A stretch of DNA of 64,000 bases. It comes from an uncultured Alteromonadaceae bacterium (GTDB lineage Bacteria > Pseudomonadota > Gammaproteobacteria > Enterobacterales > Alteromonadaceae). Positions 29,544-38,489 of the stretch are shown piece by piece. A program made the position numbers and the translations under genes. How positions within the stretch are numbered: position 1 is the stretch's first letter; every line of letters begins with the position of its first letter. The stretch is taken from assembly GCA_913056495.1 (NCBI GenBank), contig CAJXMO010000004.1, forward strand, positions 124,001 to 188,000, in the 5' to 3' direction. Under the pieces are notes generated by a model, which saw nothing but the letters and a program-made list of their open reading frames with translations, had not been told where the DNA came from and did not search any database.

Positions 29544-30538
29544 AAAAATGCTTTATCCAGTTCTTTTAATTCATCAACGGTTAAGAAGTGCGGGTTTGTC
29601 CCTGAATGATACTCAAATTTTTCGCTAACCAATTGGCCTTGTTCATTCAGCTTGTTTGTTGAGTAATCCAGCTCTCGTTCAAAAAACTTGATTGCTGGAG
29701 AAATCACATAATGATCGTCAAACTCATAGGTTTGGTGAGCGACTTCTTCAGGCACCATAACTTCGTGTAATTTTTCTCCGGGTCGAATACCAATAATCTC
29801 ATGTTCCCGGCTGCCGGACATGGCTTCCACTAAATCCAGAATTCGAACTGAGGGTATTTTAGGAACAAAGATTTCCCCACCCTGCATGCGATCGAAGTTT
29901 TTAATCACAAACTCAACCCCCTGCTCAAGCTTCAACCAAAACCGTGTCATTTCAACATGAGTGACAGGCAGTTTCTGGCAGCCATCTCTCAATAAATTAC
30001 GATAAAAAGGAACAACTGAGCCACGCGAGCCAACCACATTGCCGTAGCGAACAACGGCAAAGCGAGTGCCTTTTGCACCAGCTATATTGTTTCCGGCAAC
30101 AAAGAGTTTGTCTGAAGCCAGTTTAGTTGTGCCATACAAATTAACCGGATTAGCAGCCTTATCGGTTGAAAGCGCAATAACGCGGTTTACATTTGACTCT
30201 ATTGCAGCTTCAATTACATTTTGGGCCCCCATGATATTGGTTTTAATACACTCCATGGGGTTGTATTCTGCGGCTGGGACTTGTTTTAACGCTGCGGCAT
30301 GAACAACATAATCAACGCCTCTCATAGCAGTCAGTAAGCGGGATTTATCTCTGACATCACCAATAAAATAACGCATCGACTTATCGGTGAATACTTGTTG
30401 CATTTCAAACTGCTTTAATTCATCGCGTGAAAAAACAATCAGTTTTTTAGGTTTGTAATGGGCTAAAACATACTTAATAAAACAATGACCAAAAGAGCCG
30501 GTTCCACCGGTAATTAATATAGATTTGTTATTGAACAC
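29540..30538 (-). CDS. pseB: PseB UDP-GlcNAc 4,6-dehydratase (C5-inverting)
   Basis: 332-residue SDR, first enzyme of the pseudaminic acid pathway. It has GGTGSFGHCF (11-20), STDKAANPVNLYGTTK with the catalytic Tyr/Lys, and a C-terminal KLHEVMVPEE, as in PseB/FlaA1. Start is GTG at 30536-30538 and the protein begins MFNNKSILIT, the usual PseB N-terminus. It heads the 15-gene minus-strand run that ends at the Stealth gene. Confidence 0.95.
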   Translation of the reverse strand: MFNNKSILITGGTGSFGHCFIKYVLAHYKPKKLIVFSRDELKQFEMQQVFTDKSMRYFIGDVRDKSRLLTAMRGVDYVVHAAALKQVPAAEYNPMECIKTNIMGAQNVIEAAIESNVNRVIALSTDKAANPVNLYGTTKLASDKLFVAGNNIAGAKGTRFAVVRYGNVVGSRGSVVPFYRNLLRDGCQKLPVTHVEMTRFWLKLEQGVEFVIKNFDRMQGGEIFVPKIPSVRILDLVEAMSGSREHEIIGIRPGEKLHEVMVPEEVAHQTYEFDDHYVISPAIKFFERELDYSTNKLNEQGQLVSEKFEYHSGTNPHFLTVDELKELDKAFL

Positions 30539-30580
30539 GGTTTTAACCCTAAGCTATTTATTTTTATACTTGGCTTGATT

Positions 30581-30608
30581 GTAATAGATTATTTAAATTT
30601 TGCATCAA
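30581..30608 (-). promoter_or_regulatory. Possible promoter of the pse-maf operon
   Basis: Minus strand TTGATG (30603-30608), 16-base AT-rich spacer, TATTAC (30581-30586), about 40 bases ahead of the pseB GTG. Weak by consensus; read-through from the flagellar genes is also possible because no terminator was seen after the fliT-like gene. Confidence 0.3.
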
Positions 30609-30670
30609 TCAAAACTTAATTCTTTCATTTTAAACTAGTTTTTATTTAAAAATCTCGGCAGTAATGTCCA

Positions 30671-30994
30671 TCATTTATAATGTTTGATGGCTTTTTGACC
30701 TTTTTTTAAATTAACTAAGGCTTTTTCTGTCGCGCTGAATAGGCTTTGACAGATTCTAGTTAATTTATTATTAGCCTGAATTTCCTGTTCGATGAAGCTT
30801 TTTTGTTCGCTGGATTGTTCATTCAAGGTCTTTAGATATTGGTTAATTATCTCATCCCGTTTGTCAACCAAAGCAAGCAACTGCTCACTATCGATTTCTT
30901 CAAGGTTTAATAATTCGACAATTTGAGCATTTAACTGACTTAAATGCTCAGGGGTATCCGGGTGATCAAATTCAGCTAGACTATACTGCGGCAT
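30671..30994 (-). CDS. fliT: FliT/FlaI-like flagellar export chaperone
   Basis: 107 residues, nearly all helical and charged, overlapping fliS by 14 bases. No catalytic motif is visible. Its place directly after fliS matches FliT or the Vibrio FlaI gene, which act as FliD chaperones. The sequence (EEIDSEQLLALVDKRDEII, 32-50) fits such a short helical chaperone but is too divergent to name from sequence alone. Confidence 0.65.
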   Translation of the reverse strand: MPQYSLAEFDHPDTPEHLSQLNAQIVELLNLEEIDSEQLLALVDKRDEIINQYLKTLNEQSSEQKSFIEQEIQANNKLTRICQSLFSATEKALVNLKKGQKAIKHYK

Positions 30995-31412
30995 TTTGCT
31001 GACGCTGCATTTCGTATGCTTGTTGTTTCGCTTCTTCTGGAATTTGCGACCAGGCTGTTTTTATCGGTAACATTAACTGAATAACTTCATCTACAATTGA
31101 AGTATTATTTTGCACATGTGCGTCTGTTAACCGGTTGACCATGTAATCATAAAGTGAATACAGATTATCAGCGACCTGGTTATCCTCCTGATTAAACTCA
31201 AGTGTATCTCTCAAATTAACCAAAATAGCTGAAGCCCGGGATAAATGCTCGGATTTAGCTTCAAATTCTTTACGTTCTATTGCCCCTTTTGCGTAAGCCA
31301 TTCGGTCCAGCGCACCTTGCATCAACATAAGGGTCAACTGATGCGGGTCTGCTTGTGCAATCTGTTGTTTTAAATTGCCTTTTTTATAAGCATTAATTCC
31401 GCGATTATACAT
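30981..31412 (-). CDS. fliS: Flagellin export chaperone FliS
   Basis: 143 residues with the classic FliS segments YKKGNLKQQIAQADPHQLTLMLMQGALDRM (split, residues 9-38), AIERKEFEAKSEHLSRASAILVNLRDTL and NLYSLYDYMVNRL. FliS binds the flagellin C-terminus and keeps it soluble for export. Because Maf-type glycosylation happens before export, FliS sees the modified flagellin. Follows fliD by 26 bases. Confidence 0.95.
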   Translation of the reverse strand: MYNRGINAYKKGNLKQQIAQADPHQLTLMLMQGALDRMAYAKGAIERKEFEAKSEHLSRASAILVNLRDTLEFNQEDNQVADNLYSLYDYMVNRLTDAHVQNNTSIVDEVIQLMLPIKTAWSQIPEEAKQQAYEMQRQQNAAV

Positions 31413-31438
31413 ATCAAAACCTCATCTAAACTAAAATA

Positions 31439-32884
31439 TTAAGCGTAACCTAAAGCAGCCATTAATGAACTCCCTGTGCGTTGAAGTTTGGCTACGGTTA
31501 AATCCAGATTAATGTATTTATCACGTAGCAACTGTTCATAATCTGCCATTTGAAGTTCAAAGCGCTCTCTTTCATCCGATAATAAGTCTTTCTCGCCTTT
31601 TTTTGCATCTTCACGTGATCTGAGCAAACCGCCAAAGGTAGTATACTCATGAACAAAGTCATACATTTTGTTCGCGATGCCCTCATCATCATCTGAAAAT
31701 AACGCAGCTATTTCATCATAATTATCGTCAAGCGCATCATCGAGTAAATCCTGACCACTGCCAAATCCAAATTCATCAGTTTCTGAAATCTGTAATTTAC
31801 CATCATCGTCAAACGATACACCGATTTGAAATAAAGTACTGAGTGAGGATGCGCTGACCGAACCACTTACCAATGAACTCAGACCTGACTGAATACCGCG
31901 CGCCATAAAGTCACCGGCTAGAGGCCCATCGTCTTCCAACTCTGAAGAGCCGTATCTTGTTAAGGTTTTAATTTCATCCATGATGGCATTATAGTTATCA
32001 ACAAAATCAGTAATTTTATTTTTCAGGCCATCTTTATCGTAACCTATAGAAAGCGTTGAGGTTTCAAAATCACCTAATGCATCTTTAGAACTAACTTCTT
32101 CAGCCTCAAACGAGACATTTTCAATCACATTTTCAAAAACGTTTGTTTCACTTTCGACTGCAATACCATCAATTGTTGCTTTTGCATTTTGCGCAGCGGT
32201 CACATCCATGCCAGCAGTGGACACTTTATCCAGCTCAGCATTATTATTAGTGACAGTTAAATCATTACCCGCACCTGTTGTACTAGAAGTATAAACAAGT
32301 CTTGCACCATCTGAGGTACCTGTATCCACTATACTTGCGTTAATACCATAGGCTTCACCCGCTGAATTCACAGCGTTACGTAACTGACTTAATGTCATCC
32401 CGGCAGTTACGTTGACATCAAACGTATCCGAACCGGCTGTAAAGGTCATAGTACCTGCGGTTGAACTCACCGCATCAGAAGAGGAACTAAAAACAGCTAC
32501 ACCGCCATTATCGGCTGCACTTAAGCTTTGTAAACGGCTGCCACTGGCGAGTTGTTCTATCGCGATTTTATATTCGCCTTTAACGGCACTGTTTGATGCT
32601 TCAGCCGTAAATGGACCTGTTGCATCATCTTCAGAGGAAATACCAGGGTGGGAAATTGAAGCATCTCGGCCTTGCAAACCGGTAGAGCTGCGTAACTCTC
32701 GTACTGCTTCTTTAAATTCATCAAGTTTAGATTTTAGCTGGCCAATAGCCGATATCTCAGTTTCCAGAGATTCTTCTCGGGCATCCAGACGAGCTTGCTT
32801 GGGCGCTCTTTCAGCTTCTAATAGCTGGGTCACCAGACCACTTAGATCCAGACCCGAACCAACACCAATTGATGAAACACTCAT
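31439..32884 (-). CDS. fliD: Flagellar filament cap protein FliD
   Basis: 481 residues: FliD_N at 1-100 (SSIGVGSGLDLSGLVTQLLEAERAP, split), flagellin-hook-like middle, and a FliD_C coiled region ending SSLMAALGYA. Assembles as the pentameric cap on the filament tip. The middle is Ser/Thr/Ala rich. Gene follows flaG by 16 bases, as in Vibrio. Confidence 0.95.
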   Translation of the reverse strand: MSVSSIGVGSGLDLSGLVTQLLEAERAPKQARLDAREESLETEISAIGQLKSKLDEFKEAVRELRSSTGLQGRDASISHPGISSEDDATGPFTAEASNSAVKGEYKIAIEQLASGSRLQSLSAADNGGVAVFSSSSDAVSSTAGTMTFTAGSDTFDVNVTAGMTLSQLRNAVNSAGEAYGINASIVDTGTSDGARLVYTSSTTGAGNDLTVTNNNAELDKVSTAGMDVTAAQNAKATIDGIAVESETNVFENVIENVSFEAEEVSSKDALGDFETSTLSIGYDKDGLKNKITDFVDNYNAIMDEIKTLTRYGSSELEDDGPLAGDFMARGIQSGLSSLVSGSVSASSLSTLFQIGVSFDDDGKLQISETDEFGFGSGQDLLDDALDDNYDEIAALFSDDDEGIANKMYDFVHEYTTFGGLLRSREDAKKGEKDLLSDERERFELQMADYEQLLRDKYINLDLTVAKLQRTGSSLMAALGYA

Positions 32885-32900
32885 AACAACCTCTTGCTAA

Positions 32901-33422
32901 CTATACCTGCCGATTAATTAAAACTCCTATTGCTTCACCAGCATCATTTTGAAGTTCTTTAATCCGCTCAGCCAACTTTAATACTTCTTCAGATGGGATT
33001 TGACGAATTATGTCACCTGAATCCGCGTCTGTCACTTTGATAATTGAGCGATTGCTCTTATCATCAAAAGAAAAATTTAACTGCCTGTTTTGAACCTGAA
33101 CAAAATCAGAAACCTGAGCCAGAGCTGTTTCCATCTGTTCGCGTTCTGCTTCATTAACTAAGGTATCGGCGGCTTGAGCTTCAACTTTAGTCTGATTCTG
33201 TAAATTGTTTTGTTCCGGGTTAGACAAATCGACAATATTAGCTTGTCGTTGAGCCAATAATACTTTGTTATCCGACTCCGGCTGATAATCAGCAGCGCTA
33301 TTATTACTTGCAGCCTGGGATGCACCCGCTGATTGTGTCAATTCTTCGTCAGATTGACCATTTTTATTCTGATTTAATTCAGAAGCAAAATAGCTGCCAA
33401 CTTGAGATGATTGAATTTCCAT
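32901..33422 (-). CDS. flaG: FlaG family protein
   Basis: 173 residues. The C-terminal 80 residues have the FlaG core (LNFSFDDKSNRSIIKVTDADSGDIIRQIP, split across about 114-142, then EVLKLAERIKELQ). The first ~95 residues are Gln/Asn/Ser rich and low in complexity, longer than in many FlaG. FlaG influences filament length in polar flagella. Lies between the major flagellin and fliD. Confidence 0.9.
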   Translation of the reverse strand: MEIQSSQVGSYFASELNQNKNGQSDEELTQSAGASQAASNNSAADYQPESDNKVLLAQRQANIVDLSNPEQNNLQNQTKVEAQAADTLVNEAEREQMETALAQVSDFVQVQNRQLNFSFDDKSNRSIIKVTDADSGDIIRQIPSEEVLKLAERIKELQNDAGEAIGVLINRQV

Positions 33423-33467
33423 CAGAACCTCCGACTCTCTGATTTCACTCTTAAAAAACGCTAAAAT

Positions 33468-33494
33468 GATTGGCTAACAATGTGCTAGCCAATC
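33468..33494 (-). terminator. Likely partial terminator after the major flagellin
   Basis: A perfect 9-bp inverted repeat GATTGGCTA/TAGCCAATC with a 9-base loop, 29 bases after the flagellin stop. The following T run on the minus strand is short (ATTTT), so it probably reduces but does not stop transcription into flaG. Confidence 0.55.
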
Positions 33495-33522
33495 AGGATT
33501 ATATAACCCGCTTAGCGTTCAA

Positions 33523-34350
33523 TTAACCTAAAAGTGATAAAGCGCTTTGAGGTCTTTGGTTAGCCTGACTTAATACAGATAAGCTGGCTTGCTGAACAAT
33601 CTGATTACGAGTTAGGTTAGCAGTTTCAGTTGCAAAATCTGTATCTCGAATTTGAGAGCGTGCAGAAGATACATTTTCTACAACATTACTTAAATTACGG
33701 ATAGTAGATTGAAAACGGTTTTGCAATGCACCCAGATCCGCACGTGCAGAACCAATAGTTGAAATTGCATTATCGATTGCGGTTAATGCAGCTGATGCGT
33801 CATCTACCGTTGAAACTGAAGTATTAGCCAAACTTAAGCCAGAGGCACCATAACCGCCACTACGTGACAAATTAATTGAAATTGTTTGTCCGCCATTAGC
33901 TCCAACTAAAAATGCAGCAGAGTAGCTACCTTGTAAAATATCAACACCCGCAAACTGAGTATTTTGACCGATTCGGCTAATTTCAGTTTTTAATGCAGAT
34001 ACTTCTTTTTGCAATGCCGCACGGTCAGATGAACTATTGATACCGTTTTGAGATTGAACCGCTAACTGACGAATACGCTGCAAAGAAGTTGTAATTTCCT
34101 GCATTGCACCTTCAGCCGTTTGCACGACTGAGATACCGTCATTTGCATTACGAACCGCTTGGTTTAAACCTTGAATTTGAGTCGTCATACGTTCTGAAAT
34201 TTGCATACCCGCTGCGTCATCGGCAGCTTTGTTAATGCGAAAACCAGATGATAAACGTTCAAATGATGTATTTAACTGAGTTGATGAGTTCATTAACTGA
34301 CGCTGTGCATTTAATGAAGACACATTAGTATTTACGAACATACCAGACAT
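33523..34350 (-). CDS. flaA: Major polar flagellin
   Basis: 275 residues with canonical D0/D1: NVSSLNAQRQLMNSSTQLN (9-27), ERLSSGFRINKAADDAAG (31-48), NANDGISVVQTAEGAM (68-83) and the C-terminal QANQRPQSALSLLG. The short centre (about 150-190, RSGGYGASGLSLANTSVST) is rich in Ser/Thr and is the expected target of the Maf glycosyltransferase. A very strong ribosome site AGGAGG lies eight bases before the ATG, and a sigma-28 promoter is found 157 bases upstream. Filament subunit, exported with FliS. Confidence 0.96.
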   Translation of the reverse strand: MSGMFVNTNVSSLNAQRQLMNSSTQLNTSFERLSSGFRINKAADDAAGMQISERMTTQIQGLNQAVRNANDGISVVQTAEGAMQEITTSLQRIRQLAVQSQNGINSSSDRAALQKEVSALKTEISRIGQNTQFAGVDILQGSYSAAFLVGANGGQTISINLSRSGGYGASGLSLANTSVSTVDDASAALTAIDNAISTIGSARADLGALQNRFQSTIRNLSNVVENVSSARSQIRDTDFATETANLTRNQIVQQASLSVLSQANQRPQSALSLLG

Positions 34351-34768
34351 AATTATACCTCCTGAGAACTGCTTTAGGTTCCCTCAAACCTAAACAAAAC
34401 AGTTCGCCTATAAATTAAACTCGGAACGAGTCGCCTCTAACTAAACTACTAATTTGAATTCAAGCCCCTCAACTCAAAAACAAATTACATTTCCCCTCAT
34501 TAAACTGTATCGACCAAACCTTGAGGAACTTTAGTGTTTTTTTATCTTTTTTTTCAAATTATTTTTTATGATTAAAATCAGCCATATAGAGAAACATAAA
34601 AGAGACAGTTAAAAAATTAATAAATATTTGAGCTAAATTTTATTTTATGCGTAAGTCCATAACATTTGCTCTGAACTGATAAATCATTTTAAGCGGATGA
34701 TAGCCAACCGAATTTACATTCGCTTCAATTCATATAAAATGACGCTCGCATAGGAGGTCACCATAAAC
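34351..34768. other. Divergent regulatory region between flaA and the SulP gene
   Basis: 418 bases between divergent genes. It holds the sigma-28 promoter of flaA, a long (about 150-base) flaA leader, and at the right end AGGAGG at 34753-34758, 10 bases before the SulP ATG. A -10-like TATAAA precedes the SulP ribosome site, but no good -35 was found. No gene is supported. Confidence 0.6.
34507..34533 (-). promoter_or_regulatory. Sigma-28 (FliA) promoter of flaA
   Basis: Minus strand TAAAGTTC (34526-34533), 11-base spacer, GTCGATAC (34507-34514), against the enterobacterial consensus TAAAGTTT-N11-GCCGATAA. 13 of 16 consensus positions match and the spacing is exact. Located upstream of the flaA leader. 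Confidence 0.85.
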
Positions 34769-36403
34769 ATGTTCAATTTATTTAACAGACAAAATATACG
34801 TGGGGATATACTCGGCGGCGTTACTGCTGCAATAGTGTCGCTTCCACTCGCACTGACATTCGGCGTGGCATCAGGCTTAGGGCCAGAAGCAGGTTTATAT
34901 GGTGCAATTCTGGTTGGTTTGTTCGCGACAATCTTTGGCGGTACGCCCACTTTAATTTCCGAGCCGACAGGCCCAATGACAGTATTAATGACAGCTGTTA
35001 TTGCCTCTTTTATCGCAGCTGATCCAAAAAACGGGGCCGCTATGGCTTTAACCGTGGTAATGATGGCTGGTGTTTTCCAAATACTATTTGGTGCATTAAA
35101 ACTTGGAAAATACATTACGTTAATGCCTTATAGTGTGGTCTCAGGGTTTATGTCCGGGATAGGGTGTATCCTTATTATTATGCAGTTGGCCCCTGCTCTT
35201 GGCCAATCTTCACCCAGCGGCGGGGTTATCGGCACGCTAAGTCATCTGCCGGATATTTTCTCTAATATCAGTATTGCCGAATTTTCTTTGTTTGGTGCAA
35301 CATTAGCACTGCTGTTTTTCACGCCAAGTAAAGTGACCCGCATAATTCCGGCACAACTGATTGCTTTAGTTTTTATCACGCTTGCTTCTATTTATTTGAT
35401 AGATGGCGCAAGCATCCGCCGTATCGGTGAAGTGTCTGTCGATTTGCCAGAGTTAGTGATGCCTACTTTTACCGCGAGCCAGTGGCAAAGAATGGTGGTT
35501 GAAGCTTTGGTACTGGGTATGCTTGGCTGTATAGATTCAATGCTGACCTCTGTCATTGCTGATAACTTAACCAGAACAGAACATAAATCCAATAAAGAGC
35601 TTATGGGTCAAGGTGTAGGTAACCTGGTTTCAGGTTTATTTGGCGGTTTGCCAGGGGCTGGCGCTACTATGGGCACTGTTGTCAATATTCAAGCTGGGGC
35701 TCGCACGGCTTGGTCAGGGGTAACACGTGTCATTGTATTGGTTGTTGCTATATTTGGTGCCGCTTCTCTTATTAGTGTAATCCCCCTCGCTGTACTGGCC
35801 GGGATTGCAGTTAAAGTTGGGGTCGATATTTTAGACTGGAGCTTTATTAAACGTGCACATAAGGTTTCCTGGCAATCAACTCTGATTATGTATTCAGTTC
35901 TGACTCTGACTGTGCTGGTTGATCTTATGGTCGCGGTCGGTATTGGCTTATTTGTTGCCAATATTATCATTATTGAAAAGCTCAGCCGCAGTCAATCTCA
36001 GCAAATAAAAGCAATTTCAGATATGGATGATGAGTTGCCGCTGAGTCATTCTGAGCGCGAATTGCTGAATCAGGGTAAAGGTAAAATTTTGTATTTTTAT
36101 CTCAGTGGCCCAATGATTTTTGGTGTCTCCAAAGCATTGGCTCGTGAACGTTCATCTATAGAAAATCACGAAGCCATTATTATCGATTTAAGTGACGTCT
36201 CTTTAATTGATGATACAATTTCATTATCAATCGAAAATATGATTGTGGAAGCGCTCGAAGCCAATAAAGCCGTTTCAGTTATTTATCAATTAGAAGCAAA
36301 TAAAAGCAAACTTTGCGGTATGAGCGATGGCCAATTGTCTGAGGATATGTTTGTGCGTTCCCGTGAACAAGCATTGTTAAGAGCCACAGCAGCTTTAAAA
36401 TAG
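34769..36403 (+). CDS. SulP-family anion (likely bicarbonate) transporter
   Basis: 544 residues: about ten to fourteen membrane segments from residue 10 to 410, with the SulP signature LISEPTGPMTVLMTAVIAS (61-79) and a cytoplasmic STAS domain from about residue 430 (KILYFYLSGPMIFGVSKAL). BicA-type SulP proteins import bicarbonate with sodium; others carry sulfate. The carbonic anhydrase gene 178 bases downstream on the same strand favours bicarbonate. It ends in a strong terminator, so the two genes are not one simple operon. Start has TAGGAGG ten bases ahead. Confidence 0.85.
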   Translation: MFNLFNRQNIRGDILGGVTAAIVSLPLALTFGVASGLGPEAGLYGAILVGLFATIFGGTPTLISEPTGPMTVLMTAVIASFIAADPKNGAAMALTVVMMAGVFQILFGALKLGKYITLMPYSVVSGFMSGIGCILIIMQLAPALGQSSPSGGVIGTLSHLPDIFSNISIAEFSLFGATLALLFFTPSKVTRIIPAQLIALVFITLASIYLIDGASIRRIGEVSVDLPELVMPTFTASQWQRMVVEALVLGMLGCIDSMLTSVIADNLTRTEHKSNKELMGQGVGNLVSGLFGGLPGAGATMGTVVNIQAGARTAWSGVTRVIVLVVAIFGAASLISVIPLAVLAGIAVKVGVDILDWSFIKRAHKVSWQSTLIMYSVLTLTVLVDLMVAVGIGLFVANIIIIEKLSRSQSQQIKAISDMDDELPLSHSERELLNQGKGKILYFYLSGPMIFGVSKALARERSSIENHEAIIIDLSDVSLIDDTISLSIENMIVEALEANKAVSVIYQLEANKSKLCGMSDGQLSEDMFVRSREQALLRATAALK

Positions 36404-36493
36404 GCTAATTGATGTTATCTGGTCGTTTATCAGAATGTCTTACATTAAAGCACTGTGACGATTAGGAACGAGATAATCAAGTAAGTTAAATAT

Positions 36494-36521
36494 AAAAAAG
36501 CGCCTTTAAAGGCGCTTTTTT
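36494..36521 (+). terminator. Terminator of the SulP gene
   Basis: A perfect 28-base palindrome: six A, GCGCC, TTTAAA, GGCGC, six T, 90 bases after the SulP stop. Works in either direction by sequence. Confidence 0.88.
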
Positions 36522-36535
36522 ATATCTGCTCGCTT

Positions 36536-36559
36536 TGGTGAAATCAGTCAATTTCACCA
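36536..36559 (+). promoter_or_regulatory. Inverted repeat in the carbonic anhydrase leader
   Basis: TGGTGAAAT (36536-36544), 6-base spacer, ATTTCACCA (36551-36559), a perfect 9-bp repeat ending 22 bases before the ATG and lacking a T run. It could be an operator or a leader hairpin near the ribosome site (AGAGG at 36572). Function unknown. Confidence 0.4.
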
Positions 36560-36581
36560 GAAAACCATTACAGAGGTAAAA

Positions 36582-37220
36582 ATGAAAGACATCATTCGTG
36601 GCGTAAAAGAATTCCAGACCTGTGGTTTTGCAGAGCGTAAAGCATTATTTAAAGAGCTAGCCAATAGTCAGCACCCAAATATTCTGTTTATCACTTGTTC
36701 AGATTCCAGAATTGACCCTAACTTATTAACCAATACCAATCCGGGTGACCTATTTATCTGCCGCAATGCAGGCAATATAATCCCGCCTCATACTAATGAA
36801 ACAGGCGGGATGACTGCCTCAATTGAATATGCGGTTGCACTTTTAGGCGTTAAACATATTATTGTCTGTGGCCACAGCGATTGTGGGGCGTTAAAAGGAG
36901 CTTTAAATCCAGAGGCATTAAATGACTTACCACACGTAAAAGAGTGGATTGGACACTGCCGAAGCGCCACTGAAATTGTAAAAGCAAAACATGGCTGCTT
37001 AGGAGCTGAACAACTGGATGAAGTAATTCAGGAAAATGTGGTGATGCAAATGCATCATTTACGCACTCACCCAGCAGTGGCAACTAAACTGGCGTTAGAA
37101 CAAGTTCAACTGCATGGTTGGGTATACAATATCAAAAAAGGGACAGTAAGTGCATACAGCGAGTCCCAAAAAGGGTTTATCTCAGTTGAAGAAGCTTACA
37201 CTGAATGGCCTGAAGAATAG
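36582..37220 (+). CDS. can: Beta-class carbonic anhydrase
   Basis: 212 residues. Zinc ligands C39 and, in the second motif, H98 and C101 (CGHSDCGALKG), with the Asp-Arg dyad D41/R43 in CSDSRIDPNLL. Interconverts carbon dioxide and bicarbonate in the cytoplasm. Next to a SulP transporter, it probably supplies or uses bicarbonate. Ribosome site AGAGG precedes the ATG. Confidence 0.95.
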   Translation: MKDIIRGVKEFQTCGFAERKALFKELANSQHPNILFITCSDSRIDPNLLTNTNPGDLFICRNAGNIIPPHTNETGGMTASIEYAVALLGVKHIIVCGHSDCGALKGALNPEALNDLPHVKEWIGHCRSATEIVKAKHGCLGAEQLDEVIQENVVMQMHHLRTHPAVATKLALEQVQLHGWVYNIKKGTVSAYSESQKGFISVEEAYTEWPEE

Positions 37221-37242
37221 ATTATTTACAAAAATAAAAAGC

Positions 37243-37271
37243 AAAGAGTTGCGAGTATTTCGCAACTCTTT
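37243..37271 (+). terminator. Terminator between can and rraB
   Basis: A 12-bp perfect stem, AAAGAGTTGCGA (37243-37254) with TCGCAACTCTTT (37260-37271), 5-base loop, and T runs on both strands. Serves convergent can (plus) and rraB (minus). Confidence 0.88.
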
Positions 37272-37279
37272 TTTAAGAC

Positions 37280-37636
37280 TTATTGCTCGTCTGCGGGAAT
37301 AAACTCGGTGCCCCAGCCATCATACTGAACTTTATATTGACTGGCTATTTGCTGCATTTGTTCAGTTTGTTTGTTAATTGCATCCAAGTCTAAAGCTGAC
37401 TCAGAGAGCGCATCAAAAGCAAAAATTTCCATGCCATCATCAGTTTCAAATTCCTCGGCATCAGTCACTTCATAGTTTAATTTAAACACAGCGACTGCCG
37501 CTTTTTCTAATACATCAAAATCAACTGAAGAAAAATGATGTTCAATTTCATAAATAGCATCCGGATCACTACCGTCCGCAATAAGCGACTCTACAACTAA
37601 GGCGTTAAATGCCTGAGGATCATCATTAAATTCCAT
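37280..37636 (-). CDS. rraB: RraB, regulator of RNase E activity B
   Basis: 118 residues with the family's ADGSDPDAIYEIEHHFSS (19-36), KAAVAVFKLNYEVTDAEE, and the ending YDGWGTEFIP, as in E. coli RraB, but without that protein's long acidic tail. RraB binds the RNase E C-terminal half and inhibits cleavage of selected RNAs. rne itself is at 54.6 kb in this window. Stop of plsC and start of rraB overlap by one base. Confidence 0.93.
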   Translation of the reverse strand: MEFNDDPQAFNALVVESLIADGSDPDAIYEIEHHFSSVDFDVLEKAAVAVFKLNYEVTDAEEFETDDGMEIFAFDALSESALDLDAINKQTEQMQQIASQYKVQYDGWGTEFIPADEQ

Positions 37637-38376
37637 TATTTGGACCTTTTAGTTTGATTAAGCTGTTCAACTTCGGCATCGAGTTGGTTAATTTTTTCCA
37701 GCATCATCGCATGATAGTCTGCGCATGCCTGTTTCATATTTGATTTGTGTTCGTCTGACAAGTACCTTGCAGGCAAACTTTCTATAATTATAGTGCCATT
37801 TGACCAGCGGTTGAGTTTAATTTTGTCATGTGTCGTACTCATACATACAGGTACGATTGGCACGTTAGCAACTTGTGCTAATTGAAATGCACCTCGTTTA
37901 AAAGGCAGTAGTCCACGTCCATATGAGCGCGTGCCTTCGGGGAACATCCAAATAGAGGTTTTACCTTGGTTAATGACTTTTGACGAATGCTTCAATGACG
38001 CAAGAGCTTTTTTGCGATTTTCCCGGTCAATGAGTATATTGCCACTGAGCCAGTAAAGCTGACCAAAAAACGGGATCCATTTTAAGCTTTTTTTACCTAT
38101 AGTGACGGTATTAGGCAATACACTTTTACATAAAGTAAAAATATCATAGCTATTTTGATGGTTAGCGATAAACACAGCAGGCATATTGTCTGTTACATTC
38201 TCAGCATGACGAATAACAAGACGACAACCTAAAATTTTTGCAGCTTGACCATAAAGCTGACCTAACCAATAAACATTATTTTTGTGGAATGGCCGGGCTA
38301 TGCAAAAGATGATACCCAGTAAACTGGCAATAATCACAAACAGGCCAATTAAGATAAGTCTAATTACAGCTAACAA
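37636..38376 (-). CDS. plsC: 1-acyl-sn-glycerol-3-phosphate acyltransferase
   Basis: 246 residues, an N-terminal membrane segment (LIGLFVIIASLLGIIFCIA, 8-26), HX4D catalytic motif NHQNSYD (72-78), and FPEGTRSYG as the substrate-binding motif. Acylates lysophosphatidate to phosphatidate at the inner membrane. Downstream of parC, as in other gammaproteobacteria, but separated by a terminator. Confidence 0.93.
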   Translation of the reverse strand: MLAVIRLILIGLFVIIASLLGIIFCIARPFHKNNVYWLGQLYGQAAKILGCRLVIRHAENVTDNMPAVFIANHQNSYDIFTLCKSVLPNTVTIGKKSLKWIPFFGQLYWLSGNILIDRENRKKALASLKHSSKVINQGKTSIWMFPEGTRSYGRGLLPFKRGAFQLAQVANVPIVPVCMSTTHDKIKLNRWSNGTIIIESLPARYLSDEHKSNMKQACADYHAMMLEKINQLDAEVEQLNQTKRSK

Positions 38377-38417
38377 TGTGGTTTTCCTATTTCAAAATAC
38401 CTCTTTAACAGAGGTAA

Positions 38418-38447
38418 TAAAAAAGCCCAGTTGTTAAGCACTGGGCT
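38418..38447 (-). terminator. Terminator of parC
   Basis: Stem AGCCCAG (38424-38430) and CTGGGCT (38441-38447), 10-base loop, then a T run on the minus strand. Lies 42 bases after the parC stop. Confidence 0.8.
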
Positions 38448-38489
38448 ATCATTAAAGTCATTTATTATATAAAACCTGTAGATAATTGC

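Noticed and set aside
34714..35115. 133-residue minus-strand ORF over the SulP start
   Set aside because: Antisense shadow of a strongly supported gene.
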